From JAGQYP01 sp041392305 (GTDB lineage Bacteria; Bacteroidota; Bacteroidia; Flavobacteriales_D; Crocinitomicaceae), in contig JAWKMJ010000007.1 of the NCBI GenBank assembly GCA_041392305.1, positions 62,001 through 126,000 of the forward strand: a stretch of DNA of 64,000 nucleotides, given 5' to 3'. Made by a program: the position numbers and the translations under genes. Positions 17,601-25,133 of this stretch are shown here, one piece after another (the stretch's first letter is position 1; each line of letters starts with the position of its first letter). Below the pieces are notes generated by a model. That model was not told the DNA's origin. It made no database searches and saw only the letters and a program-made list of their open reading frames with translations.

Positions 17601-17732
17601 CTGGAAAGAAGAGAGAGTTCTGGTCATTCGGTATTACTAAATCTGAATAACATTGTGGAAGATGGGATGTATTTCTTGATACTTAGCGGTGATTTTGAGA
17701 CAGAAGTAATGAAACTTATACTTAGAAGATAA
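14661..17732 (+). CDS. Large secreted protein with GGxxxxGxxF (Gloeo_Verruco-type) repeats and T9SS sorting domain
   Basis: A 1023-residue secreted protein. After the signal peptide (LLLSIFAFSTFFTYSQ) there are about 14 repeats of roughly 48-50 residues, each with a core like YGTTSQGGKYNGGVLFAF, the pattern of the choice-of-anchor Gloeo_Verruco repeat, expected to form a beta-propeller-like solenoid. From about residue 725 there are Ig/HYR-like segments with Cys residues. The last 75 residues are a type A T9SS sorting domain: WKIYPNPTNGNLTI, then GMYFLILSG and a basic tail KLILRR. It is therefore exported by T9SS and attached or released at the cell surface. One repeat (GAIDGYGSLF) lacks the second Gly. 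Confidence 0.88.
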   Translation: MNKLLLLSIFAFSTFFTYSQSTEFWGMLSEGGEDNHGVIFKTDQNGENYQVVHSFIRNYGSFPGKRLCFDGNETVYGTTSQGGKYNGGVLFAFNLYSKEITDLYHFESTTGDHPLGGVLLINNKLYGTTNTGGASDLGVVYYFDLLSSSFQVLEEFDGSNGSRPEDGVIEFSGSIYGLTKMGGSNDLGTIYSLDTTTATLTTQFDFSSSFGAYPTGRLVLSSVQNKMFTTSREGGVNGYGTIIQFDLFSNSVQKIHDFDSLNGANPESGLILNTDGHLFGITKNGGADGIGVVYAVDTASLVFGKVQDLDSTLGLHGTGEIVYSGASNSYYALTTAGGAGYGTLISIDLADSSLSLVKDMDNTIGSVPQGQPFIFSNAIYGLCSSGAIDGYGSLFAYHLGNDSLSMEQTFSCVFGHTPYGTVLDGEDGFVYGMTFLGGKYKYGTLFKYSMSQDTLIKLHDFNIEDGAYPQGSLSLGPNGMIYGMVTQGGPAPHKGVVFSWNRTTNTFSLEAAFNNSNGRYPRGDMLYASDGYMYGMAIYGGLNDCGVIFRVDTVNHAIDVRYPFEISTGRYPHRSLLEYNGKFYGLTTQGGNTDDGVLFEYDFINGTYTVKHHFEPVTGRRPFSNLIVDQFGNLYGNTNVGGSYNYGVMFKYSLSDDTYTVLHEYDFTNGGNVQPSLTFSDNGKIYGLAFHGGSYYKGILFEYDTTSSTFTNKLNLNSTLGGIPYCRLSKVATCPVISTHFNADDCSQFTSPLGQTVSVPGNHVVTDTLLSNCGGDSLIVYSVFIGDTLDPVPNSATLSTIEAYCSIDIQQAEFPFALDNCVDTLYATSNVSFPFQDTSIHQIVWTYEDNAGNIVQQTQNISWLEMNLTVMQNANVLAVANATANSYQWMNCDSNDIIPGATSSIFIANQNGSFAVIIEQQGCVDTSECVQMNSVGLNENEIGSWKIYPNPTNGNLTIDMPASVNGMVDIQITDDLGRVVLERRESSGHSVLLNLNNIVEDGMYFLILSGDFETEVMKLILRR

Positions 17733-17741
17733 AATCTCGAA

Positions 17742-18257
17742 TTACTTCATTTTTTCGAGTTTGTGCTTTGTTGAGTCATAATCCTCAGTGATCATTTCAC
17801 CATCTTTAAAATCAAAAACGATATAGTTCGAGTGAACTTTGTATTTTCTCGTTACAGATTTAGGAACCGGATATTTTTGGGCATTGTAAGTGTATATCGA
17901 CATAAATATTTCCTCTAAACCATCCTCATCAAAATCACCAATTGCAAAATGAGTAAGGTTACTTCCATCTACAATTCCAAAGTCATAACCACCATCCATT
18001 TCAAAAGGGTAGAAAATGGTATCTTTTGTTGAACTAAGAACTAAAATCATTTTATAACAGCAATGCGCACCTCCTGTATAATCGAATCCAATAGGATCTT
18101 CTTTGCCATCTCCATCAAAATCTCTGTTTTTGGTGTATTGCATACTTTCCTCCATGTGATTTTGAATATCAATAAATCCAGAGTCAAGAGAGTTCTCATT
18201 TTGAGCCAAAAGATTGAGACTTACGATTGAGAAAAACAAAAGTATCATTAGATTCAT
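17742..18257 (-). CDS. Hypothetical exported protein with FG-GAP/VCBS-like Asp motifs
   Basis: A 171-residue protein with a signal peptide (MILLFFSIVSLNLLAQ). It contains two calcium-loop-like segments, FDGDGKEDPIGFDYTGGAHC and GDFDEDGLEEIFM, of the FG-GAP/VCBS type, and a GGAHCCYK motif often found in small Bacteroidota periplasmic proteins of this kind. The function is unknown. It is convergent with the large T9SS protein, with only 9 bases between the stop codons. Confidence 0.7.
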   Translation of the reverse strand: MNLMILLFFSIVSLNLLAQNENSLDSGFIDIQNHMEESMQYTKNRDFDGDGKEDPIGFDYTGGAHCCYKMILVLSSTKDTIFYPFEMDGGYDFGIVDGSNLTHFAIGDFDEDGLEEIFMSIYTYNAQKYPVPKSVTRKYKVHSNYIVFDFKDGEMITEDYDSTKHKLEKMK

Positions 18258-18379
18258 AGGGGAAAAGATAGTTCAATTCTATCTTTTTTGAAAATACTGC
18301 TTTTATAAATATTTACGAGTATTTCCAGTTCCCCATTTTTAGCGAAATATCAATCTATAAGAATCTAAATTTACAGGCT

Positions 18380-18643
18380 TTACCAAAAAAGGAAAAAACC
18401 TGTAGGAATTGCATGATAACCAACTGCTTTGATTTTAGATTGAATTTCTGACACTTTAATCATTCGTGTTGTTCGTACAGTAAATTCTCTTGGAAATTTT
18501 TCTGTGTTAAATATGACATCTCGAACTCCATTTATTGTAGCGATTGCTTGCAAAATTTTATGCAATTCTATTGATGATTTTGCATCTGTTCCAAATGTAG
18601 TTCCATGTTTTCCTGGAATTATGTTTTCTGATAATAAGCTCAT
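18380..18643 (-). CDS. Small HMA-like (heavy-metal-associated fold) protein without CxxC
   Basis: An 87-residue cytosolic protein with a beta-alpha-beta pattern resembling the HMA fold: IELHKILQAIATINGVRDV, then FTVRTTRMIKVSEIQSKI and KAVGYHAI. The CxxC metal site normally found in the first loop is absent, so metal binding is unlikely or different. It lies just downstream of the YflT-like protein and nhaD on the same strand (25-base gap), so the three are probably one operon. Confidence 0.6.
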   Translation of the reverse strand: MSLLSENIIPGKHGTTFGTDAKSSIELHKILQAIATINGVRDVIFNTEKFPREFTVRTTRMIKVSEIQSKIKAVGYHAIPTGFFLFW

Positions 18644-18668
18644 GATTTTAAATGATTTAAAAGTTTAT

Positions 18669-19154
18669 TTATTTTGAAATTTCTACATGTTTACCATGTC
18701 CATGGAGAAGTGTTTCAGCAAGGTTTATTTCTCGTTCAGAGCCGTTCACAATGACTAAAAACCGACCATTGTTCAAGTGCTTTTCAAATTGAACAGTTTC
18801 TTCTTTTTTCAATCCAATCGATATCAAAAGTGAAGTCAATCCTCCGCCAAGAACCCCCAAATCAAGACCTCCTATCGCTCCAATCACCGCACCTGAACCG
18901 TATAAAAATCCAAATCCGGGAATTGCAAATACTCCTATTCCAGAAAGGAGTCCTATTATTGTTCCGGCTCCAACACCAATTATTGCAGGAGCATTTTTTA
19001 TGTTGTTATTTGACTTAACATGAAGGTTATCTTCATGAATCTCTGATTTTCCAATAAGCGAAACTTTATTTAGAGGAAAATTAAATTCGGATAAATGTTG
19101 AATTGCTTTCACTGCCATTTCATCCGTTTCGTAAGTTGCTACAATTGCTTTCAT
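18669..19154 (-). CDS. General-stress YflT/DUF1269-like protein with glycine-rich membrane core
   Basis: A 161-residue protein in three parts. The first 45 residues (MKAIVATYETDEMAVKAI, then LIGKSE) match the heat-induced YflT/GsiB-like start. A glycine-rich hydrophobic core (about 55-110, e.g. GLLSGIGVFAIPGFGFLYG) could form a hairpin in the membrane. The last part (KHLNNGRFLVIVNGSE) is the conserved ending of DUF1269-like proteins. These are usually stress-induced and of unknown function. It sits 19 bases downstream of nhaD, so it may be needed under the same salt or pH stress. Confidence 0.7.
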   Translation of the reverse strand: MKAIVATYETDEMAVKAIQHLSEFNFPLNKVSLIGKSEIHEDNLHVKSNNNIKNAPAIIGVGAGTIIGLLSGIGVFAIPGFGFLYGSGAVIGAIGGLDLGVLGGGLTSLLISIGLKKEETVQFEKHLNNGRFLVIVNGSEREINLAETLLHGHGKHVEISK

Positions 19155-19173
19155 AATTAATTGATTTAAATAT

Positions 19174-20481
19174 TTAAATGAATAAATTCATGATCCAGAA
19201 GGTGAGTATTCCAGAGAGATAGCCGATTAAAGCAAGAGGGGTTATCTTTTTGAAATACCAAACGAAATCAATTCCTAATATTCCCATTATGGCTACACCG
19301 GCGGCAGAGCCAATGATCAATGCAGATCCACCCGTACCCGCACAATAGGCAAGCATTTCCCAGAAAATATGATCCTGCGGGTAAATAGACAAATCATACA
19401 TCCCAATAGAACCCGCAACTAATGGGACATTGTCAATAATTGATGAGAAAAATCCAACGAGTATATTTATTATCCAAATGTTTCCAATGTGCTGATCCAG
19501 AAATACAGCTAATTGGCTTAAGTGTCCTGCCGTTTGCAAGGCCGCTACGGCTAACAAAATTCCAAGAAAAAAGAGGATACTTGGGGTGTCTATTTTTTCC
19601 AAAACCCTACTTATAGATAATTGTTTTTTGGTTTCTTCCTCTTTGTTTTTGTGAATTGATTCGGTGACAAACCATAAAATTCCAAGTCCAAAGAGGATAC
19701 CTAAGAATGGCGGAAGATGTGTGAAAGTTTTAAAAACAGGCACAAATAGTAAAGCGGCCAGGCCAACACCAAAAATCAGCTTTTGTTCATGTGGTTGTAC
19801 TCTTGCTAGATCACTGCTTGATCCCTTTTTTTCAACAACTGGGATATTTCCTTTCATCCTTGATGCCATTATGAATAATGGGACAGCTAAGCAAACCATA
19901 CTAGGTAAAAGTAACTTCAAAATGATGTTTGCAGACGTAACCTGTCCGCCAACCCAAAGCATGATCGTAGTAACATCGCCAATAGGTGACCAGGCCCCTC
20001 CAGCATTGGCAGCAATAATAATCATACCTGCAAAAAGCCAAAGATCTTTTTTGTCGGATATAATTTTCCTCAATAAAGCGGCCATGATGATAGAGGTTGT
20101 TAAATTATCCAAGACTGCGCTCATCAGAAAAGTGGTAACTGAAAGAATAATCAATAATCTACTTTTTTTTGTAGTACTTATTTTCTGTGTGATGATTGCA
20201 AAACCGTCGTAAGTATCTATTAATTCAACAATAGTCATAGCTCCTAAGAGAAAAAATAGAATACCACTAATTTCTCCTAGATGATGCATTAAACTTGATT
20301 CAATGAAATCAGAAGGATCATTGATACTTTCTGGAAGAATAGAATTTTCTCCAAAAACGAATAATGCCCAGCAAAGAACGGCTGTTACTAAAGCGGAAGC
20401 CGATTTGTTAATGTGGATTTTGTGCTCGAATATAATCGCCATAAAACCTGCGATAAAAGTGAAAGCCATTGTTATATACAT
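19174..20481 (-). CDS. nhaD: Na+/H+ antiporter NhaD
   Basis: A 435-residue inner-membrane protein with about 12 hydrophobic segments. It has the NhaD signature AANAGGAWSPIGDVTTIMLW at about residue 160, preceded by SAVLDNLTTSII, and the second half has IIDNVPLVAGSIGMYDL and GTGGSALIIGSAAG. NhaD exchanges cytoplasmic Na+ for H+ and matters for salt and alkali tolerance. It is the first gene of an apparent operon with the YflT-like and HMA-like proteins. Length and motifs are typical of the family. Confidence 0.93.
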   Translation of the reverse strand: MYITMAFTFIAGFMAIIFEHKIHINKSASALVTAVLCWALFVFGENSILPESINDPSDFIESSLMHHLGEISGILFFLLGAMTIVELIDTYDGFAIITQKISTTKKSRLLIILSVTTFLMSAVLDNLTTSIIMAALLRKIISDKKDLWLFAGMIIIAANAGGAWSPIGDVTTIMLWVGGQVTSANIILKLLLPSMVCLAVPLFIMASRMKGNIPVVEKKGSSSDLARVQPHEQKLIFGVGLAALLFVPVFKTFTHLPPFLGILFGLGILWFVTESIHKNKEEETKKQLSISRVLEKIDTPSILFFLGILLAVAALQTAGHLSQLAVFLDQHIGNIWIINILVGFFSSIIDNVPLVAGSIGMYDLSIYPQDHIFWEMLAYCAGTGGSALIIGSAAGVAIMGILGIDFVWYFKKITPLALIGYLSGILTFWIMNLFI

Positions 20482-20536
20482 TTTCAGATGTGTTTAAGAA
20501 TTTGATATCGATTTAATTATCTTCATTGACCAATTC

Positions 20537-20734
20537 TCAATAAAGGCTTCTTACTATATTACCATTTAGGGTTGTAGTCCCATTTTTTATATTCTGGGAG
20601 GATAGATCTACAACAAGTTGCAGGTGATTTCGGAAATTTAATTTATGGATAGATTTGAGATGTGCGGTTTTGAAATAAAGTATATTGGCCAATACTAACG
20701 AGATTCCAAATACGATGAGTAAACGACGTTTCAT
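20537..20734 (-). CDS. Small hypothetical exported or membrane protein
   Basis: A 65-residue protein with an N-terminal signal or anchor (MKRRLLIVFGISLVLANILYF) and a short polar remainder. No family is recognised. It lies 55 bases upstream of nhaD on the same strand and could be co-transcribed. The size makes a spurious frame possible, but the basic start plus hydrophobic segment is typical of a real small envelope protein. Confidence 0.45.
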   Translation of the reverse strand: MKRRLLIVFGISLVLANILYFKTAHLKSIHKLNFRNHLQLVVDLSSQNIKNGTTTLNGNIVRSLY

Positions 20735-20865
20735 TATAGTTCTTTTTAGTTGATTTTGATCTGGACATGCCAGAAATGAATTGACAATTCTATAAAACGA
20801 ATTTCTTTGTTAAACTCCGGAAAGAAGGAGTATACAAGAATTTTTTTAAGTCAGAATTGTAAAAA

Positions 20866-21231
20866 TCAAATAAGAAAAACTTCTATGAGAAGATAAAGTT
20901 TGGGTTGGTAAATCGTTTTAGATTTGGTTGGATAGATTTGAAGCGTTCCATTCTTGTGATAACACCAAAAGGGTAAGTATGTGTTTTGAACCAATATTGG
21001 ATCTGTCGGATGAAAAGGAAAGTTACTTTTATGAACATCTTCTTCCTCTTCAATTGTTCGCAATTCTATGTCTACAACGATATTTTGATTGGAATCATTC
21101 GATAGCAATAAAAATTCCTCTACATGATTTGTAAAGTTCCTGAATTGATCATTCGAATTTTCTTGGAAAGCACGACCATAAGCACTTGAGGCTATAAAAA
21201 AAATCAGGAATATGTTGAAAATCTTTTTCAT
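20866..21231 (-). CDS. Hypothetical exported protein
   Basis: A 121-residue protein with a clear signal peptide (MKKIFNIFLIFFIASSAYG). The mature part contains an acidic patch (IEEEEDVHK) and ends in a hydrophobic LYLLIEVFLI. No family is recognised. It is upstream of, and on the same strand as, the small membrane protein at 20537; the 131-base gap makes an operon uncertain. Confidence 0.55.
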   Translation of the reverse strand: MKKIFNIFLIFFIASSAYGRAFQENSNDQFRNFTNHVEEFLLLSNDSNQNIVVDIELRTIEEEEDVHKSNFPFHPTDPILVQNTYLPFWCYHKNGTLQIYPTKSKTIYQPKLYLLIEVFLI

Positions 21232-21393
21232 GCTCTACTACCAAACATCCAAATATGAGAAATTTCCAAAATCGAGACAATTGATTTCCTAGCAATAACA
21301 AAATTTTAACAAAGGAATCCTCTTTTATCAGGATCGAAAGCAAATGAGCCAGCCTCTCGAAAGGCCGACTCATTCATAGGCAGGGTTGATACT

Positions 21394-22836
21394 TTAATTT
21401 TTATAATAAGATGCAATAACCTTTTGCTTTTCATATTCTGAATAGACTAAAGATTTCCAGTTTTTGGATCGTTCATAGTCAATAATGCTGAAATCAAAAA
21501 TAGTTTCAGAATATTCATTGGGAATTTCTCCATCAATGAACTTTTCTACTAAAATATGCTGATTTCCAGATTTTAAGGAGATGAGATACTCATAGTCAAT
21601 CATGTCTCGATCGAATTTTTCTGATAGATTGTATTTCGTTATGATGACATCCCAATTCACAGTGAAAGTGACTGTCAGAAAAGCAAAAAAACTAATGGCC
21701 GTTGTTCGAATGATGTAGAAGAATTTTTCTTTCATGGTTACTTTAAATAGCGTGTATAATAAACCGATGAAAGTAAGAGAGAGATAGATGAATACGCCAA
21801 TTCTTTTGTAGGTAAGTCCCCCTAAATCAATATAAATCCAGTTCTTAGTGAAATTAGTGGCGACAACCACAATGTTTAAAGCAAGCCAAACGACGGCTAA
21901 AGCGACTAGCTTAGGTTGATAGAAATTCAAATTTCCTCTAAGAATAAAACTCACTAAAACTACTGTGATTACAATGGAAGCGATTAACGCATATACGCCG
22001 TTGTGCAGTTCTTTACTTATAAATTCTAATCCGTTTTGCTGTAAAGCAGATTGGGAAAATAGTAGAAAGTCGGAAACAATAAGAAAAGCAAGGAGAAGTG
22101 AAAGGGTAATGACGATTGAAATGGCAATTTTCACCTCTAATTCCCTAGTTAGAAAATGAGTGAGTTTGTCGGCCCGACCCAAAACAATTTTTCTGGATAG
22201 TTTATGTTCATAGCGCATCATTAACTCATCTGGCTGAAACCAAATCCATCCATAAAAAAGTAAGTAGAAGCAAATGAATAAAGCAATCCATGGAGCTGAA
22301 ATCCAATCAAAAGAAATGAAGTCACTGATCTGATCAAAATTTGAACTGGAAAGGCGATAAAGTTGGAGGAATAACACAAAAAGTAGAGCCGGAATGATAA
22401 ATACCAAACTCTTTTTGACCCATTTCCATTGATTTCCACCCTCCACTTCTTCTTTATTTTTTTCACCAAATAGGATATTTATACCATTTCCGAATTTCAT
22501 GGCGAGAGCTACTATTGTATTTCTCATGGTGTCATAGATCAGAAAATAAAATGTTCTAGCAGATGAATGCGAAACGGCAACAAAATGAAGCAGAGCCAAC
22601 AGGAATAAAATCACATGGTAATCTCTTCCAAGGTAAAAGACAGAAAATCCATTGATTAGAAGTAGGGTAGCAGCGAACCACCATTTGGTAGACTTTAATT
22701 TGACCGAGTTTAAAAATCCAAAGGAGATTACAGTAAGAATAGAGAGAATCAGAATATTCAATCCTGGCGTTTGTGCGTAGAGCAAATAGGTTGCTCCGAA
22801 AGTCATCAAAAGATGTAGAATTTGTTTTGTTTTCAT
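21394..22836 (-). CDS. DUF4173-like polytopic membrane protein
   Basis: A 480-residue inner-membrane protein with about 11-12 hydrophobic segments and a soluble C-terminal tail of about 80 residues (YLISLKSGNQHILVEKF). The layout, including the VWLALNIVVVATNF and YIDLGGLTYKRIGVFIYL segments, fits the DUF4153/DUF4173 group, whose function is unknown. It is the last gene of a block that encodes a winged-helix regulator and another membrane protein. The 53-base gap after the regulator gene holds a palindrome (22855-22873) matching the one upstream of the block, so it is probably controlled by that regulator. Confidence 0.7.
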   Translation of the reverse strand: MKTKQILHLLMTFGATYLLYAQTPGLNILILSILTVISFGFLNSVKLKSTKWWFAATLLLINGFSVFYLGRDYHVILFLLALLHFVAVSHSSARTFYFLIYDTMRNTIVALAMKFGNGINILFGEKNKEEVEGGNQWKWVKKSLVFIIPALLFVLFLQLYRLSSSNFDQISDFISFDWISAPWIALFICFYLLFYGWIWFQPDELMMRYEHKLSRKIVLGRADKLTHFLTRELEVKIAISIVITLSLLLAFLIVSDFLLFSQSALQQNGLEFISKELHNGVYALIASIVITVVLVSFILRGNLNFYQPKLVALAVVWLALNIVVVATNFTKNWIYIDLGGLTYKRIGVFIYLSLTFIGLLYTLFKVTMKEKFFYIIRTTAISFFAFLTVTFTVNWDVIITKYNLSEKFDRDMIDYEYLISLKSGNQHILVEKFIDGEIPNEYSETIFDFSIIDYERSKNWKSLVYSEYEKQKVIASYYKN

Positions 22837-22854
22837 GTTGCTTATTTTAAAAAG

Positions 22855-22873
22855 TACTTTGAATTACAAAGTA
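22855..22873. promoter_or_regulatory. Operator-like palindrome TACTTTG-N5-CAAAGTA
   Basis: A perfect 7+7 inverted repeat with a 5-base spacer, 19 bases upstream of the DUF4173-like start. The related site at 23817-23835 precedes the other transcription unit of the block. The sites probably bind the winged-helix regulator encoded between them (22890-23180); this is inferred from position and shared sequence. Confidence 0.6.
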
Positions 22874-22889
22874 TATGTATAAAAAAATA

Positions 22890-23180
22890 TTAACTCTTTA
22901 TAATTTGTTCCAACGCCTGAAGATGTTCCTCAAAAGCTTGTCGACCAAGAGGAGTAATCTGATAAGAGGTATTGGTTTTTTTTCCAACGAAGGCTTTTTT
23001 AACGATGATATAATTCAATTTTTCAAGTGCATTGATATGTGAGGCTAGATTGCCATCAGTAAGCTCCAATTTTTCTTTGAGATATTTGTATTCCAGCCAA
23101 TCATTTACGATCAGTAGACTCATTATTCCAAGTCGGACTCTAGAATCAAAGGCTTTATTTAATTTCGAAATGATACTCAA
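22890..23180 (-). CDS. Winged-helix transcription regulator (HTH_34/ArsR-like)
   Basis: A 96-residue DNA-binding protein consisting almost entirely of one winged helix: FDSRVRLGIMSLLI, the helix pair around YLKEKLELTDGNLASHINAL, and the wing with KKTNTSYQITPLGRQAF. This is the HTH_34 form, usually a local repressor paired with membrane proteins in Bacteroidota. It follows the 208-residue membrane protein by one base and is followed by the DUF4173-like gene. Two matching palindromes flank it, so autoregulation is likely. Confidence 0.88.
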   Translation of the reverse strand: MSIISKLNKAFDSRVRLGIMSLLIVNDWLEYKYLKEKLELTDGNLASHINALEKLNYIIVKKAFVGKKTNTSYQITPLGRQAFEEHLQALEQIIKS

Positions 23181-23181
23181 A

Positions 23182-23808
23182 TCAGCTGTTTTTATCGTAT
23201 TTCATGTGGATAAAGATACCATAAATGATATGGAGCAAACCAAAACCGATCCACCAAAATAGTAATCCATATCCGATAAAGGCTAAAGAACATAATCCTA
23301 ATACAATCTCACACAAAGCTAAGTAGCGAATCTCATTAACCGTGTATTTACTGGCTGTAAAGAGTGCCAAGCCGTAGAAGATTAAAGTTAGAGGCGCCAT
23401 CAAACCAAATACTCCGTAATAATATAAAAAGGCTAAAACCAATCCGCCAGTACCCAGAGGAACAGCAATTTCAGAAAGCAACTTGATACTTTCTCTTGAA
23501 ATGAGAGACTCCTTTCTCTTCTGTACCTTTTTATAAGTAAAAAATGCTCCAGCAAGCAATGCCAAACCTAAAGTGATTACAGCTAATAAGATCAGGTTCA
23601 ACCTAAATTCTTCAGCCGCACTCCCTGAGCAAGAAATAAGACGGAAAGAGGTGTCGGTGTACAATAAAAAATAAGCAAGAAGAGAACTCAAGCTAGCAAT
23701 AATTCCTGCAGAAACCCCAGACATCCCGCTAAGAGAAAGAAACTTACTAGATCCTTCCATGAGCCTGCGGATCTCATTGATTTGTTCGATAGATTTGTCT
23801 TTATCCAT
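23182..23808 (-). CDS. Hypothetical six-helix membrane protein
   Basis: A 208-residue inner-membrane protein. A cytoplasmic N-terminus (MDKDKSIEQINEIRRLMEGS) precedes about six hydrophobic segments ending in LLFWWIGFGLLHIIYG. This layout, directly upstream of an HTH_34 regulator, is common in Bacteroidota, but no function is known. Its stop is one base from the regulator start, so they are co-transcribed. A TAACTTTG -7 box (23829-23836, minus strand) overlaps the palindrome at 23817-23835, so binding there would block transcription. Confidence 0.75.
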   Translation of the reverse strand: MDKDKSIEQINEIRRLMEGSSKFLSLSGMSGVSAGIIASLSSLLAYFLLYTDTSFRLISCSGSAAEEFRLNLILLAVITLGLALLAGAFFTYKKVQKRKESLISRESIKLLSEIAVPLGTGGLVLAFLYYYGVFGLMAPLTLIFYGLALFTASKYTVNEIRYLALCEIVLGLCSLAFIGYGLLFWWIGFGLLHIIYGIFIHMKYDKNS

Positions 23809-23816
23809 TTTAAAAG

Positions 23817-23835
23817 TGCTTTGAGATACAAAGTT
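23817..23835. promoter_or_regulatory. Operator-like palindrome TGCTTTG-N5-CAAAGTT overlapping the promoter
   Basis: Six-base arms (CTTTG extended) with a 5-base spacer, 9 bases upstream of the membrane-protein start and overlapping its -7 box TAACTTTG (minus strand, 23829-23836). It shares the CTTTG-N5-CAAAGT core with 22855-22873. The overlap favours repression. Confidence 0.55.
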
Positions 23836-23901
23836 AATAGAAAATTGAATTGATGGAAAAATTATTTGTTAAGAAAAGCTAAATTGAAATAGGAGGTAGG
23901 A

Positions 23902-24252
23902 TTAGCGAAAAAAAGTAAATATCCTACCATTCCATTGATACACTAATTTCTTGGATTTCAATTCAATGATAACGTAGGTTTCTTTTTCACTTTCATTTTC
24001 CATTACTATGGAATTGGTCTCCTTGATGAATTCCCATTTTCCATTTCCATTAGGCGCACCATCTTCTGTAAGAAATAAAAAAGAATGGTCAAAACAATCG
24101 AAGTTAATCCCCCATTCTCCTTTGTTTTTATAGACTACTTTTTCCTCAGAATTGGTGATGCTATAGATGGTCCAAGTACGACATAGTTTTTTTTCTTGGC
24201 CAAATAGGACTGTGCAAGTTAAGATGCTTAAAGAGATAAGAAGAGTTTTCAT
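23902..24252 (-). CDS. Hypothetical exported lipocalin-like protein
   Basis: A 116-residue protein with signal peptide MKTLLISLSILTCTVLFG-Q. The mature part has short strands with CRTWTIYSI near the start, GKWEFIKETNSIVM in the middle and KKLVYQWNGRIFTF at the end, which fits the lipocalin-like DUF4488/DUF5004 style of small Bacteroidota proteins. The assignment is tentative. It is translationally adjacent to the upstream gene at 24253. Confidence 0.6.
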   Translation of the reverse strand: MKTLLISLSILTCTVLFGQEKKLCRTWTIYSITNSEEKVVYKNKGEWGINFDCFDHSFLFLTEDGAPNGNGKWEFIKETNSIVMENESEKETYVIIELKSKKLVYQWNGRIFTFFR

Positions 24253-24672
24253 TTATTTTTTCTCTTTACAACTTATCGATTCAACCATCTGGAATTGATT
24301 CTCAAATGTAGTGTACAAATAAAACTTATTTACTTGACAAGCGCAATTGTCTTTTTCCAGATCGATACTAATAATTCGAGCTCCATTGGGCGGGTAATTT
24401 CCTCGACCCCAATTAACCACTATAAATCCTCTTTTTTTCAATTCATTAGATAAAGCTATTTTTTCATCTTGATTGGAAGGGATTTCTAGTGCCAGAGAAG
24501 AATATAAGTTCGGAAAGCTAATTAAAACATCCTTTTTCTCTTCAATAATAAGGTCTACAATTCCTTGAATACTTTCCAATGTTGTCGAATCTGTCTGAAA
24601 TTCTTTTTTTTCAATTTGAGAGATTCCTGAATAAAAGGTGAAAAGAAAAGATAGAATGATAGTGATTCTCAT
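24253..24672 (-). CDS. Hypothetical exported protein
   Basis: A 139-residue protein with a signal peptide (ITIILSFLFTFYSGISQ). The remainder is mixed helix and strand with a Cys pair (DNCACQVNKFYLY). No family is recognised. It abuts the lipocalin-like gene at 24252 with no gap, so the pair forms one operon. Confidence 0.6.
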   Translation of the reverse strand: MRITIILSFLFTFYSGISQIEKKEFQTDSTTLESIQGIVDLIIEEKKDVLISFPNLYSSLALEIPSNQDEKIALSNELKKRGFIVVNWGRGNYPPNGARIISIDLEKDNCACQVNKFYLYTTFENQFQMVESISCKEKK

Positions 24673-25133
24673 GTTAGGTATAATCTAAAAATACGATTTG
24701 GATACTCGAAAGATAATCAAAATCTTAGTTCAAAAGTCCAACTGTCCAAATATCCAAAGGTCGAAAAGTCCAAAAAAACCAAAACAACCTATCTACTTTC
24801 GTAAACAGGCTCTAGCTAATAACAACAATAAATTCGCGAAAAAAAGTTGACAAATTCCGACCCAAAAGAACTATTAAAACCAAAGAAAACCAGAATAACT
24901 CATGAAGAAGATTCTAGTGAGTCGGAATTATGTGCAAACTTTTAAAGAACAATAGACTGTGACAATTTGTACTTTCAAGATACATAGGTTTTTGTTTCGA
25001 TTTTTGGAAAAAACTTAAAGTGTAGGGAATTTTGATTCAATAGGGTGATGTGGGGAGTTGGGATATTAGTTCCAAGTTCTATGTTCTAAGTTCTATGTTC
25101 TAAGTATTTTTATTTGAACACTGATTTGGAACC
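24673..25133. other. Gene-free stretch with repeat words and a 9-bp inverted repeat
   Basis: No convincing gene. Starts with GTCCAA/ATCCAAAGGTCGAAAAGTCC words (about 24738-24775). An exact inverted repeat, AATTCCGAC at 24853-24861 and GTCGGAATT at 24921-24929, encloses 59 bases. The end (about 25068-25107) is a run of GTTCTAAGTTCTAT words, related to the TTCTAAATTCT words at 46405-46445. Confidence 0.6.
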
